This document shows positions 41,765-51,040 of a stretch of DNA of 59,267 bases, in pieces (position 1 is the stretch's first letter; each line of letters begins with the position of its first letter). Position numbers and translations under genes: made by a program. The notes beneath the pieces were generated by a model that was not told the DNA's origin, searched no databases, and saw nothing but the letters and a program-made list of their open reading frames with translations. Source of the stretch: Leptospirales bacterium (GTDB taxonomy: Bacteria > Spirochaetota > Leptospiria > Leptospirales > Leptonemataceae); contig JAIBBM010000026.1 in assembly GCA_019694685.1 (NCBI GenBank), positions 1 through 59,267 of the forward strand, read 5' to 3'.

Positions 41765-42886
41765 TTAGTCGATTGGATCAAATTCGTGCATGGCAATCGA
41801 CTCTGACCTGAGGCCCGTGTCCAGATTGTAACCATCGTATTTCTCGGCAAGATCGCGCAACTTCTTTGAACCAGTAATGAATGCGTCTGCGTCTGCCATT
41901 GCATCTGCGGCAAACTTCGCGGCCCTGTGAACCAGATCCATGAAACTCTCTTTCGATGTGACCTGTGGATCTCCTGGATACTTCCATTCCTTTCTCTCTT
42001 CATTGAGTAATCTTGGATTGATCTGATCCGGAGGGGGCAAGAGCAAATAACGGGCTTTGATTGTGTGAAAGGTTGCAAAGTCGATTGCCGTGAGGAGCGC
42101 TCGCACCGGGCGCGAACGAGTATCCAGAATGCGATTGAACTTCATGAATCCAACATACGCTTCGTTGAGAATGTCCCCTGGAAGAATGCGAGCCTCTGAG
42201 CCAAAGTAAGTATTTTCAAATTCGTCGCGGTAAACCATCGCAAGAGCATCCACCCACATGGACCAGAGATCATAGTCCATCGCCGGACCATCCGGAGTCT
42301 CTTCATGGATGTCCACATACTGTGCAAAATTGTACCGGGATGGTTCGAGTCCCCAGCGATGATGCACCAGATACGCGTCGAGTTGAAATTCAACGCGAAG
42401 ATGATTCTCCTGAGCGCGAACTGCCTGTTTGAGATCGATGGAGTAGTAGTCCCCGGTGATATAAAATATGTAGGGATGTGTTACAATATCCACCGCGCAG
42501 TGCGAAATGTACCCCATTGCAAAAGCGTAGCATTTTTCGCGACGGATCCCTTCTGGCATATCTTTGACCCTTTGCAGAAACCCGATCATCAAATCAAACA
42601 CGCGAGAATGATGAGACAAATTGCCCCAGTGTAGACCAAGCTGGTTGCGTTTGCGCGAAAGAACATGATAGAAGTAAAAAACATCTGGCCCGACTGATCC
42701 AAGAGCCGCAAAATTCATTCTCCTGTGAACCTGTTCGGCACATGCCTTATCGCGCGCAGATCCATGCTCCAGCAAAACCAGAGACTGGCGGAGAATTTCC
42801 AGATGTGTGATCTTTGCAGCCAGAAGATTATCCAGGCAGGTGACTGCGAAAACGGCTGAGCATCCCCTGCACTTTCTGTGATTCAA
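41765..42886 (-). CDS. zinc-dependent phospholipase C-like protein
   Basis: Up to 373 residues. The His/Asp pattern fits the zinc-dependent phospholipase C/S1-P1 fold: KITHLEI at the N-terminus, NFAALGSVGPDVFYFYH, AMGYISHCAVDIVTHPYIFY and RVEFQLDAYLVHH. No signal peptide is visible, so the site is cytoplasmic or unclear. The start is uncertain: it overlaps hisG, and TTG at 42886 is only one option. It is the last gene of the long operon and translates from within hisG. Confidence 0.75.
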   Translation of the reverse strand: MNHRKCRGCSAVFAVTCLDNLLAAKITHLEILRQSLVLLEHGSARDKACAEQVHRRMNFAALGSVGPDVFYFYHVLSRKRNQLGLHWGNLSHHSRVFDLMIGFLQRVKDMPEGIRREKCYAFAMGYISHCAVDIVTHPYIFYITGDYYSIDLKQAVRAQENHLRVEFQLDAYLVHHRWGLEPSRYNFAQYVDIHEETPDGPAMDYDLWSMWVDALAMVYRDEFENTYFGSEARILPGDILNEAYVGFMKFNRILDTRSRPVRALLTAIDFATFHTIKARYLLLPPPDQINPRLLNEERKEWKYPGDPQVTSKESFMDLVHRAAKFAADAMADADAFITGSKKLRDLAEKYDGYNLDTGLRSESIAMHEFDPID

Positions 42887-43457
42887 GAGCGTAAGCGAAT
42901 CTTCCTACAACCAGGACCGCTTCGCTATTCAAAATGACTTCTTGCTCCACAAGACCATTGGCGCGAAGAGTCGATCCGGTGCTCACAAGATCCACAATGC
43001 AATCCGCAAGACCCAGAGCGGGCGCAATTTCAACGGAACCATGAAGCTTTATGATTTCGCACGAAATTCCTTTCTGATATAGGAAGTTCATTGCCTGCAC
43101 TGGATACTTGGTCGCGACACGAAGATGCTTTTTTTCAAGAGGTTTTTCGTCCGGCTTTCCCGCAACAGACAGTCTGCATTTCCCAAAACCAAGCTCGAGT
43201 GGTGTAGTCACATCAAACGTGCTTTCGAGGAGTACATCTTTTCCAGTAATTCCAGCGTGGGCCCCGCCCTGAATGATGTAGGTAGGAACATCTGTGGGCC
43301 GAACCAGAATGATTCGATATTCCCCGGATGGATCCGTGAAGCACAGTTCGCGCGACCCTTCTGGAATCTGAATGTCGCATAGACCGCTGGAACGAAAAAA
43401 TTGAATGCTTTCGAGCGCAAGTCGTCCCGCTGGCAGAGCGAATGTGAAAACGCCCAT
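42828..43457 (-). CDS. hisG: ATP phosphoribosyltransferase catalytic subunit, short form
   Basis: 209 residues, so the short HisG that needs the HisZ regulatory subunit; no hisZ is in the window. It catalyses the first step of histidine synthesis. Visible: MGVFTFALPAGRLALESIQF, RPTDVPTYIIQGGAHAGITG, RVATKYPVQAMNFLYQKG and GLADCIVDLVSTGSTLRANG (the PRPP-binding loop). ATG with GGAAAG upstream, one base after the TPR gene. Confidence 0.93.
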   Translation of the reverse strand: MGVFTFALPAGRLALESIQFFRSSGLCDIQIPEGSRELCFTDPSGEYRIILVRPTDVPTYIIQGGAHAGITGKDVLLESTFDVTTPLELGFGKCRLSVAGKPDEKPLEKKHLRVATKYPVQAMNFLYQKGISCEIIKLHGSVEIAPALGLADCIVDLVSTGSTLRANGLVEQEVILNSEAVLVVGRFAYALESQKVQGMLSRFRSHLPG

Positions 43458-43458
43458 A

Positions 43459-44166
43459 TTACTTTCCGTGTTGAATCAAAAATGCCGCGGCCGCAATGCG
43501 AAGATCAGCAATGCTTTCTACATCTTTGATCTCGAGCATTTTTTTCATGACTTCGCGGCCCTCGCGGTCTTTGTTCAGCAGAATCAATGCACGCGCCTGG
43601 CCAAATCTCGCAAGAGCAGCAGCTCCGCCTTCGTCCATAAGCTTCTGCGATGCATTGGAATAGGCAGACTCTGCCTTCGCAAACTTGCCTTTCTCTTCAA
43701 ACAAAAGACCCGCTCTGTAGGAAAACAGCGCAGAAAGCTCGGGCGTTTCCACGATGCGCGCAATTTCAACAAGCGCGTCCCCTGCTTTCTCTTTTTCGCC
43801 TGTCTTGATAAGGAGATCTACCTTTTTGAGACCTGCGCGAAGCTGGGCGTGATCGTTTGGAAATTCGCGCTCATACTTCTCAAGCTTTTCAATGGCAACC
43901 TTTTCAGCGCCACTGCCTGATGCCATCACAGGGCTTTTCATCAGTTCCTCAAAATCAGTGAGGCTCTTTTGCTCGCGATAATCCCGGTAAATGAAGAATG
44001 CAAGGCTGGCAGTCCCGACGACCACAACCAGAATCAAGCCAAGCACAACCTGTCTTGAATGCTGACGCATCCAGTAAAATGCCGTAGCAACAGCGCGCTC
44101 AAACTGATTCCCGTGGAAATCGCGTAACGGATCAACTGCTTCTGGAGTAATGACTTTTCTACGCAT
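43459..44166 (-). CDS. membrane-anchored TPR-like protein (YfgM-like)
   Basis: 235 residues. A cytoplasmic 40-residue leader, one membrane helix (VVLGLILVVVVGTASLAFFI) and an exported helical-repeat domain, like YfgM/BamD-type periplasmic helpers. Repeats include YEREFPNDHAQLRAGLKKVD and AALARFGQARALILLNKDRE. Possible role in envelope protein traffic. It starts one base after rpsA stops and ends one base before hisG starts. Confidence 0.75.
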   Translation of the reverse strand: MRRKVITPEAVDPLRDFHGNQFERAVATAFYWMRQHSRQVVLGLILVVVVGTASLAFFIYRDYREQKSLTDFEELMKSPVMASGSGAEKVAIEKLEKYEREFPNDHAQLRAGLKKVDLLIKTGEKEKAGDALVEIARIVETPELSALFSYRAGLLFEEKGKFAKAESAYSNASQKLMDEGGAAALARFGQARALILLNKDREGREVMKKMLEIKDVESIADLRIAAAAFLIQHGK

Positions 44167-44167
44167 A

Positions 44168-45847
44168 TCAGAGCTTCAGGTTTTTCATGTAAGCACCCAG
44201 ACTGCTCGTAGACGGGCCGTCCTCTTTTTTCAGGTACTGATTCATGATGTCTCTTTCTGTCTTCTTCTCATAGTCGAGGATAGACATGGAAATCTTTTTG
44301 TCGTCGGAATCAATTCGTGTGAGCACTGCTTTGAGCTGGTCTCCCTGCTTGAACAGGTCTTCAAGCTTCTTGCCCTCTGGAATTGGAATGCGCGATATGT
44401 GAATCAGCGCCTCTTGCTTTTCTCCAAAGGAGACAAACAGACCAAATTGAGTCACATTGCGAACAGTGCAATCGAGGACATCTCCACGTTTGTATTTCTT
44501 TTTGAGAAGTTCATACGGGCCTGGCGAAAGTTGCTTCATTCCCAGAGTGATCTTGCGCTTGCCGCGATCAATTTCGAGAACCTTGAAGGTGACAGTTTGC
44601 CCTGCTGTGAGCATCTTCTTGTCTACAGGCTCATCATGGGAATAATCCGAATATCGAATGAGTCCGTCCACGCCATCGCGTAACTTCACGAAGGCGCCAA
44701 ACTTGGTTATGCTGGAAACTACACCTTCTGCTGTGTCTCCTACTTTCAGACCACGAACCACCTGTTCAAATGGATCTTCTTCCAGTTGCTTGAGGCCAAG
44801 TGAGATTCTCTTATTTGCAGGATCAATCGAGAGTATTTTCGCTCTGGCTGGCTTTCCAGGTTCAACCAGTTTGCCTGGATTTTCGCGCTTACCGGACCAT
44901 GTAAGATCCGAAACATGAATGAGACCCTCCAGGCCCTCGCGAATTTCAAAAAATGCACCGTAATTTGTGACGTTCATGATGGTTCCATCCACCACATCGC
45001 CTACTTTCAGTTCTCTTTGCGCCCATTCCCAGGGATCTTCCTGCAACTGCTTGATTCCTAGAGAGAGTCTGTTGTTTTCGCGGTCCATCTTCAGGATCTT
45101 AACCTGAATTTCTGCACCGATAGGAAAGCGATCGCGAAGAGAAACATTCTTCTTGTAAGAAACATCTGACTGATGAACGAGCCCTTCTATGCCGCAGAGC
45201 TCCGCGAAGAGTCCATAGGAAACCCTGCGCGCCACTTTCGCGGCAACAACATCACCTTCGTGGTGTTTGCTGGTGAGATCATTCCAGAGTGCTTCATTCT
45301 TCTCTTCAAGAATGGCACGGTGGCTTACAATTGCGGAATGCTTGTTGTCTTTGATTTCTAAAATCTTGAAATCAATCTCAGAACCAACAGAGAGGTTCTT
45401 GTTCGGACGCAGGCCCGACTGAGACAGAGGCATGAAAAGATCGAGCTGGCCTACGTTTACAATGAATCCATGATCTACGACGCGCTGAATTTTTCCGCTC
45501 AGACGCGCTTTGGACTGAAACGCTTCTTTAATATCTTCCCAGGCCTTTCTTTGTTCCGCGAGTCTGCGGGAAAAACGAGGAGGCTGATCTCCACCGCGTG
45601 ATACGAGCACCACGGATACGCGAGATCCAACAGGAGGTGGTTCTGAGAACTCAGCAATCGGACAGGCGCCTTCCGTTTTTCCGCCAACGTCCAGATAAAC
45701 TTCACGTTCATCGCACTGGCTGACAACTGCTTCTACCAGATCCCCGCTTTGAACATCTCCCTGGCCGTCTAGCGCGCCAAGCATGTCCTCCATCGACTTA
45801 ATCTCTTTCTGATCCAGGTCAAAGGGTGTCGTGCTTTTCGATGTCAT
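44168..45847 (-). CDS. rpsA: 30S ribosomal protein S1
   Basis: 559 residues with six S1 (OB-fold) repeats, each with the GxxGxF/V and L-x-x-LxxDPxxxRxSL signatures (for example VGTIMNVTNYGAFFEIREGLEGL; LSIDPANKRISLGLKQLEED). S1 helps mRNAs bind the 30S subunit. The first two domains are divergent, as usual. The ATG at 45847 has no Shine-Dalgarno on the coding strand, which is common for this gene. It sits 24 bases after cmk, matching the classic cmk-rpsA pair. Confidence 0.96.
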   Translation of the reverse strand: MTSKSTTPFDLDQKEIKSMEDMLGALDGQGDVQSGDLVEAVVSQCDEREVYLDVGGKTEGACPIAEFSEPPPVGSRVSVVLVSRGGDQPPRFSRRLAEQRKAWEDIKEAFQSKARLSGKIQRVVDHGFIVNVGQLDLFMPLSQSGLRPNKNLSVGSEIDFKILEIKDNKHSAIVSHRAILEEKNEALWNDLTSKHHEGDVVAAKVARRVSYGLFAELCGIEGLVHQSDVSYKKNVSLRDRFPIGAEIQVKILKMDRENNRLSLGIKQLQEDPWEWAQRELKVGDVVDGTIMNVTNYGAFFEIREGLEGLIHVSDLTWSGKRENPGKLVEPGKPARAKILSIDPANKRISLGLKQLEEDPFEQVVRGLKVGDTAEGVVSSITKFGAFVKLRDGVDGLIRYSDYSHDEPVDKKMLTAGQTVTFKVLEIDRGKRKITLGMKQLSPGPYELLKKKYKRGDVLDCTVRNVTQFGLFVSFGEKQEALIHISRIPIPEGKKLEDLFKQGDQLKAVLTRIDSDDKKISMSILDYEKKTERDIMNQYLKKEDGPSTSSLGAYMKNLKL

Positions 45848-45871
45848 GAAAATGGAATTGTGAGAGGAGGT

Positions 45872-46552
45872 TTAAAACTTAATCTGCAGACTGTTGAGTA
45901 TGCGTCCGATAACACCTTCCAAATTTAGAGGGCCGGTGTCAATTAGAATCATATCTGGAGTTCGTATCAATGCCCCGTACTCGCGTTTTTCATCTTCTTC
46001 ATCGCGTTTACGGATGCTTTCTTTGATTTCGCCCAGATCTTCCTTCCAACCGCGGGCCTCATTCTCAGCCGCTCTGCGCGCAGCCCTGATGTCAACGGAC
46101 GCTTCCAGATAATACTTATACGATGCATTTGGAAAAACTACACTGCCCATGTCGCGGCCGTCGGCCACGACGTTGGTCATCCCGCGCAAAAGAGCATTCA
46201 CCGCCTCACGAAAGACCGGGCGATCGGCCACGTATCGAATCCGGGAAGTAACATCTGGAGAACGAATCTCGTCTGCCTGATCCTGACCGCGAATCAGATT
46301 GTACTGATGTGTTCCATCCGTAAGTATACTGACTTCGAGAGATTCCGGGCTTATGGACGATTGAGAAAGTGCCTCTCCGAATGCCTCATGCGAAGGACAC
46401 GGCCCCAGTCTTCTCATCAATGCAAGTGTAAACGTTCTATAAATTCCGCCGGAGTCCGCGTGCAACATACCCAGACGACGCGCAAGCTCCTTGGCAACGC
46501 TACTCTTCCCTGAACCGGCAGGGCCATCCAGTGTGATGACTGTTGATTTCAT
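45872..46552 (-). CDS. cmk: cytidylate kinase
   Basis: 226 residues. It phosphorylates CMP and dCMP. The P-loop is LDGPAGSGKSSVAKELARRL; later HADSGGIYRTFTLALMRR, VADGRDMGSVVFPNASYKYY and LEASVDIRAARRAAENEARG are characteristic. Start ATG overlaps the tyrA stop (ATGA); rpsA follows 24 bases later. Confidence 0.95.
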   Translation of the reverse strand: MKSTVITLDGPAGSGKSSVAKELARRLGMLHADSGGIYRTFTLALMRRLGPCPSHEAFGEALSQSSISPESLEVSILTDGTHQYNLIRGQDQADEIRSPDVTSRIRYVADRPVFREAVNALLRGMTNVVADGRDMGSVVFPNASYKYYLEASVDIRAARRAAENEARGWKEDLGEIKESIRKRDEEDEKREYGALIRTPDMILIDTGPLNLEGVIGRILNSLQIKF

Positions 46553-47439
46553 TTGTCGTCAGGATATCCGCAAAGACGATTTCTTTTGAGTCGAGCAGAA
46601 CGCAGCCATTCCATCATCTTCTGTTCGTCATCGCCTTTTAAGAGTCCAATTGTGTCCGCGAGATATTTTTGAAATGTTTCGAGCGACCCGATCACTTCGC
46701 GGCGATTTGTGCGAATGATATCCAGCCACATTTCTGGATTGCTTCCAGCGATCCGGACCATGTCTCTAAAGCCGCCGCCAGTTAATGGCACCGGAGATTT
46801 TCGCACGGCTTCCGCTACAGCGTCTGACATGCCCCAGTGAGCCATCAGGCCGGAAATCACATGAGGGGCGTGCGAAAGGTAGGCGAGTATGCGATCATGC
46901 TCCGGCGCAGTCATGGACATGACATTCATACCCAGGTCCTTCCAGAAATCGCTCACTACTTGAATGTCTTCGTTTCTGGACTCAGGAGAAGGAGTGATGA
47001 TGCAGAGTCTGGTTTCAAACAATCCAGGACGCGCAGCTTGAGGTCCGGTATCTTCTGAACCGCAGATTGGATGAGATCCAACAAATCGCACACCGGCAGA
47101 TGCCTTTTCCACTTCCGCCCTCGTAGATGACATGTCTGTCACCAGATGTTGGATTCCGCGAAGATCTCCTAGAAGGGAAACCGCAGAGGCAACAGGCACA
47201 CCAATTACAATGAGAGAAGATTCTGGCAGAGAATCAAAATGCTCACGGGCTTCTCTCCCACTTGATACAACGTGCACTTCATCGCATAAATCTGTAGAAC
47301 GAATGTAATCCGCGCTTTTCTGACTGCGAACCGCGCCGAACACGCGACCTTCGAATTGCGAAGACTTGCGAAGGGCGAGCGCAAGAGAAGCGCCCATCAT
47401 GCCCATGCCGTGAATCCATACGGACTTAAAACGAATCAA
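46549..47439 (-). CDS. tyrA: prephenate dehydrogenase
   Basis: 296 residues. NAD-binding N-terminus SVWIHGMGMMGASLALALRK, then VIGVPVASAVSLLGDL, FVGSHPICGSEDTGPQAARP with the catalytic His, and PEHDRILAYLSHAPHVISGL typical of TyrA. It converts prephenate to 4-hydroxyphenylpyruvate for tyrosine. The start is TTG (47439) overlapping the pheA-like stop; a second ATG at GMMG is inside the cofactor fold. Between the pheA-like gene and cmk in the operon. Confidence 0.94.
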   Translation of the reverse strand: MIRFKSVWIHGMGMMGASLALALRKSSQFEGRVFGAVRSQKSADYIRSTDLCDEVHVVSSGREAREHFDSLPESSLIVIGVPVASAVSLLGDLRGIQHLVTDMSSTRAEVEKASAGVRFVGSHPICGSEDTGPQAARPGLFETRLCIITPSPESRNEDIQVVSDFWKDLGMNVMSMTAPEHDRILAYLSHAPHVISGLMAHWGMSDAVAEAVRKSPVPLTGGGFRDMVRIAGSNPEMWLDIIRTNRREVIGSLETFQKYLADTIGLLKGDDEQKMMEWLRSARLKRNRLCGYPDDK

Positions 47440-48212
47440 AGCTCTGCCGCCGCAGGATAGGACCCAAGAAAGTGAAAGTAGTCCGAACGAGATTTGATGT
47501 TTTCGAGAATCACAGCACAGTCAGGGTCCTCTCTGTGACCGGGAAAGTCAAGAAACGCGCACGGGCCCTGGTGTTTCTGCGAATGAAACGTTTCCACTCG
47601 CAAAACTTCTCTCCCCGCATCTTCAATGCAGCTGATGAGTGCTTTCAAATCTCCGCTGGCGGCAACGCTTGTTTTATCTCGTCCAGATCGCGGACAGTTC
47701 CACGTGGAAAGAATGATGTATCTTCTGTGATCCGGGCGAAGAACCACTTCGCCATAGCAAAGCACATCTCCATCGAGCAGGGATTCAAAGACCGCGTCCG
47801 CTTCTCCAGCGGGAACAAATCCAAATGCATTTCGATCTGCGGAAACGCGGCGAAGAATCCCGGGCGCGTCTGCCAGAGCAATTTCCACCGAGGACCCAAA
47901 TGCAAAACGAGCCGCCGCTCCCGAAAGAGCATCCGGACACAAGAAAACCAGATCCCCTTCCACTGCCATACCAAGAGACATGATTTCGCGGTAAATATAA
48001 CGAATGCCAGAAGCCATTGCCTCTGGAACTGAATCAGCCACGCGATCATACACGGCGCCATGCCTGTCGGGGCGAAAGATGGGAAGGTCCTGACGCTTCT
48101 TGATTTGTCCGATCTCTTCTGCGACAGCAGTACGCTGCGAAATCAAATCGACTATGGAGCGGTCGAGTTGATCAATCTTCTCTCTGAGCCTGTCGATTTC
48201 ATTCGATTTCAT
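47436..48212 (-). CDS. pheA: chorismate mutase fused to a shortened prephenate dehydratase and ACT domain
   Basis: 258 residues, against ~360 for a full P-protein. Residues 5-85 are an AroQ chorismate mutase (LREKIDQLDRSIVDLISQRT, IFRPDR). Residues 86-185 carry only the first lobe of prephenate dehydratase (ARFAFG..., FGFVPAGEADAVFESL) ending in YGEVVLRP-DHRRYIILS, where the catalytic TRF is RRY (163-165); the second lobe is absent. SGRDKTSV survives. Residues 190-258 are an ACT domain ending in the family's FLGSYP; the phenylalanine-binding ESRP reads ETFH. Probably a mutase with lost dehydratase activity. Overlaps scpB and tyrA. Confidence 0.85.
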   Translation of the reverse strand: MKSNEIDRLREKIDQLDRSIVDLISQRTAVAEEIGQIKKRQDLPIFRPDRHGAVYDRVADSVPEAMASGIRYIYREIMSLGMAVEGDLVFLCPDALSGAAARFAFGSSVEIALADAPGILRRVSADRNAFGFVPAGEADAVFESLLDGDVLCYGEVVLRPDHRRYIILSTWNCPRSGRDKTSVAASGDLKALISCIEDAGREVLRVETFHSQKHQGPCAFLDFPGHREDPDCAVILENIKSRSDYFHFLGSYPAAAEL

Positions 48213-48834
48213 CGAACTTCAATTCCTTTAGTTCTTCCAGGGGTGGCAATTCTGCCAGAGAGTTCAACGCGAAATGTTGCAGGAAAGTCTTCGTGGTTAC
48301 GTAAAGAGTAGGTCTTCCGGGGACAGGTCTTGTTCCCTGTGGCTTGATCAGTCTCTTTGCAAGCAGAGTCACCACATGGGGACGCGAAGCGACGCCGCGC
48401 ACATCTTCGATTTCTGGAAGAGTGATAGGCTGGCGATATGAAATAATTGCAAGTGTTTCCATCACAGACCGACTCAGCTTTTCTCTCTTGCTGGTCTGAA
48501 GAATCTCTCTCATTTCTTCGCTGTAGCGATCTGATGTTACAAACTGATAACCGCCAGCAATCTCACGAAGACTGATGCCGCCGTCTCTTTCTGCAAAGTC
48601 ATCCACAAGACTGTCCGCAAGAATCCTTGTATTGACTCGATCCAGATTGATGGTGCGAGCAATCATGGCTACAGTCTGGGGCTCAGTTGCCACAAACAAA
48701 ACCGCTTCGATGAGACCGCGATAACGTGCCATCTCCTCCGCACCCAGGTCCCTGAATGCCGGAAGCCCTGCGTCATCGCCTGAAATGTGAAGTTCTACTT
48801 TCTCTTCGCCAGTCTGTTCTTTGTCTTCAGCCAT
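48199..48834 (-). CDS. scpB: segregation and condensation protein B
   Basis: About 211 residues. A winged-helix kleisin-interacting protein of the SMC-ScpAB complex that compacts and separates chromosomes: FVATEPQTVAMIARTINLDR, REIAGGYQFVTSDRYSEEMR, LSRSVMETLAIISYRQPITL and TRPVPGRPTLYVTTKTFLQ are typical. Start given as ATG at 48834, two bases after scpA; a TTG six bases earlier overlaps scpA. The stop overlaps the pheA-like start by 14 bases. Confidence 0.94.
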   Translation of the reverse strand: MAEDKEQTGEEKVELHISGDDAGLPAFRDLGAEEMARYRGLIEAVLFVATEPQTVAMIARTINLDRVNTRILADSLVDDFAERDGGISLREIAGGYQFVTSDRYSEEMREILQTSKREKLSRSVMETLAIISYRQPITLPEIEDVRGVASRPHVVTLLAKRLIKPQGTRPVPGRPTLYVTTKTFLQHFALNSLAELPPLEELKELKFDEIE

Positions 48835-48836
48835 GA

Positions 48837-49604
48837 TCAAACAAGTACATATGATTTTTTGTGAACTTCTATCTGCCCGAAATTCACTTTTTGCCGCAGC
48901 ACAATTTCGCCCAGCTTTGTAAGTTCAAGAATTCCAAGAAACGTGGCGATGACTTCACCTGAACCGCGCTGCTCAAGATCTACAAGCAAGTCCGTGAACA
49001 AACAGGAAACCGCGTTCTCGAAAATCTGTCTGATATGTGCTACTTTTTCTTCCACGCTTACTTCAGTGATTCGGATATGATAGAGTGCGGGCTCTTCATG
49101 CTCCTGCTTGATTCGCGCAAGGACCATCGTGTATGCGTGAACGAGATCCGAAAGGCTGGCCTCAAAGTATTCTTCGCCTGTAACTTCATCCGTTACGCGG
49201 CGACGCATCATCCCGGATGTGATTTCTTCTAAATCGCGAAGCTTGTCAGATGCAAATTGAAACTTTCTGTATTCAAGGAGCTGCTGGATGAGTTCAGGAG
49301 GAAGTCTGTCTTCTGTTTCTTCTTCGAATCCAGGATCCGGCAACAGTGCGCGACTTTTGTAATAGAGAAGGCGCGCGGCCATCACTGTGAATGAACTCGC
49401 CTGTTCGAGAGTGAGCCCTGCGGATTTCATATAGGACATGAAGTCTTCGGTGATTTTGAAAAGAGATACATCGAAGATGTCGATGCGGTAAGATTCAATT
49501 AGATCCCAGAGAAGAGTGAGAGGGCCCTTTTCCTCTCCGTCTGGTCCGACCCAGGAAACTAGAAAGCCAGCGACTTCCTCGGATGGGCTGGCAACGGAAA
49601 CCAT
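48837..49604 (-). CDS. scpA: segregation and condensation protein A (kleisin)
   Basis: 255 residues. N-terminal GPLTLLWDLIESYRIDIFDVSLFKI and C-terminal FLGILELTKLGEIVLRQKVNFGQI are the SMC-binding ends of ScpA. The acidic middle is normal. ATG 3 bases after cheY; overlapping scpB by four bases. Its place directly after chemotaxis genes is unusual but is part of one transcription chain. Confidence 0.93.
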   Translation of the reverse strand: MVSVASPSEEVAGFLVSWVGPDGEEKGPLTLLWDLIESYRIDIFDVSLFKITEDFMSYMKSAGLTLEQASSFTVMAARLLYYKSRALLPDPGFEEETEDRLPPELIQQLLEYRKFQFASDKLRDLEEITSGMMRRRVTDEVTGEEYFEASLSDLVHAYTMVLARIKQEHEEPALYHIRITEVSVEEKVAHIRQIFENAVSCLFTDLLVDLEQRGSGEVIATFLGILELTKLGEIVLRQKVNFGQIEVHKKSYVLV

Positions 49605-49607
49605 GAC

Positions 49608-49967
49608 TCAGGAAAGTGCTTTCGCGGCGGCTTGCTGAAGGCGCTCAGGCGGAAATGGTTTTACTACAAAATCTTTCACGCCCATCTTGATCGCGCGCGC
49701 GAGCAGGTCTTCCTGGCCCAGTGCAGTTACCATAATGATTCGAGCGCGGCCATCCGACTTGAGAATCTCTGATGCAGCGTCCAGACCATCTTTTTCACGC
49801 ATGGTGATGTCCATTGTGACCAGGTCCGGTTTCAGATTTTTGTAAAGGTCTACTGCCTGGTTGCCGTTTTCAGCTTCGCCCACAATTTCGTGGCCTGCCT
49901 TGGTGAGAGCGTCGCGTACGAGCGTCCTCATAAACTTTGCGTCGTCTACAATCAGTACTCTAGCCAT
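49608..49967 (-). CDS. cheY: chemotaxis response regulator CheY
   Basis: 119 residues, receiver domain only: RVLIVDDAKFMRTLVRDALT, phospho-acceptor Asp in LKPDLVTMDITMREKDG (MDITM), Thr in MVTALGQ and Lys in DFVVKPF. Carries the chemotaxis signal to the flagellar motor switch. In the CheA-B-Y operon; scpA starts 3 bases after it. 51-base gap from cheB is the widest in the cluster. Confidence 0.93.
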   Translation of the reverse strand: MARVLIVDDAKFMRTLVRDALTKAGHEIVGEAENGNQAVDLYKNLKPDLVTMDITMREKDGLDAASEILKSDGRARIIMVTALGQEDLLARAIKMGVKDFVVKPFPPERLQQAAAKALS

Positions 49968-50018
49968 CTTTTATCGAAACCCACAGGAATGATTTTTGAG
50001 ATCATGCATCAGTGCAAT

Positions 50019-51029
50019 CTAAAAAAAACTGCGCAGCACGGCGGCTGATTCTTCCAGGGTAAGCACCCGGTCAATGACTCCAGCTTCGATCGCCCGGCGA
50101 TTCATGCCAAAAACAACGCTAGAAGCCTCATCCTGAGCAAGTGTAAGCCCGCCTGCCTGGTAGAGCCGTGTCACTGCTTCCAGTCCATCCTGCCCCATTC
50201 CAGTCATAATCAGGGCTGCCGCTCGCATTCCGTATTCGTCCACCACTCGATTTAGAGTGTAATCCACGGACGGTCTGTGAGATCGAACCGTTGGTTCATC
50301 GTTTAAGGAAATCTTCCCGCCTTTGAGAACCATGTGCCGATTGCCCGGAGCCAGAATCGCACGATTGGGTTTGATTTCCATCCCGTCGGCGGCCTCGAGT
50401 ACTTCTACTGCACCCACCTGCCCGAGCCTTTCTGCGAAGGCTGCTGTAAATACCGGCGGCATATGCTGAACGATCAAAATGGGCGCTGGAAATGGTTCTG
50501 TGAAATCTCTGAAAATTCTGTGCAGAGCTTGCGGCCCGCCCGTAGAAGAGCCAATCACCAGGAGCTCGAGTTTTTCAGCTGAGTGCCTGTCTGGTCGAGG
50601 TGCAACTGCGGCATATGCTTTCTCCGCACGCGACGCAACCAGACCACTGACTTTCTCGACCAGGAATCCAGCGATATCGGAAAGCTGCAGTCCTGCCTGC
50701 GCGGAAGGCTTGGGAATAAAATCCAGCGCGCCCAGCTCAAGTGCCTGAAATGTTGTGCGCGCACCATGTTGAGTTAGAACAGAAAGCATGATCACCGGAA
50801 TTTTCATGCCGCGCAATTTGAGTTCTCGCAGGACAGTCATGCCGTCCATCACAGGCATTTCAATATCCAGAATCACCAGATCCGGCTTGAGAGTTGCAAT
50901 TTTCTCGATAGCTTCTGCGCCGTTGACCGCGCGTCCACAGATCTCGGTGTCTGGAATACTTCCAATGATATCGCCAACAGCCGCGCGCACAATCAGTGAA
51001 TCGTCTACAATCAGAACGCGAAATGGCAT
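50019..51029 (-). CDS. cheB: chemotaxis protein-glutamate methylesterase CheB
   Basis: 336 residues. Receiver domain (MPFRVLIVDDSLIVRAAVGD, LDIEMPVMDGM, MLSVLTQHG, FIPKPS) then the esterase domain with the catalytic Ser in VIGSSTGGPQALHRIF, His in LIVQHMPPVFTAAFAERL and Asp in MTGMGQDGLEA. It demethylates receptors, in balance with CheR (not in the window). Gap of 11 bases from cheA. Confidence 0.95.
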   Translation of the reverse strand: MPFRVLIVDDSLIVRAAVGDIIGSIPDTEICGRAVNGAEAIEKIATLKPDLVILDIEMPVMDGMTVLRELKLRGMKIPVIMLSVLTQHGARTTFQALELGALDFIPKPSAQAGLQLSDIAGFLVEKVSGLVASRAEKAYAAVAPRPDRHSAEKLELLVIGSSTGGPQALHRIFRDFTEPFPAPILIVQHMPPVFTAAFAERLGQVGAVEVLEAADGMEIKPNRAILAPGNRHMVLKGGKISLNDEPTVRSHRPSVDYTLNRVVDEYGMRAAALIMTGMGQDGLEAVTRLYQAGGLTLAQDEASSVVFGMNRRAIEAGVIDRVLTLEESAAVLRSFF

Positions 51030-51040
51030 AGGGGTAACTA

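Noticed and set aside
45849..45875. strong AGGAGG-like site next to rpsA
   Set aside because: It is on the plus strand (GAGAGGAGG), so it is not a Shine-Dalgarno for the minus-strand rpsA; the gene lacks one, as is common for rpsA.
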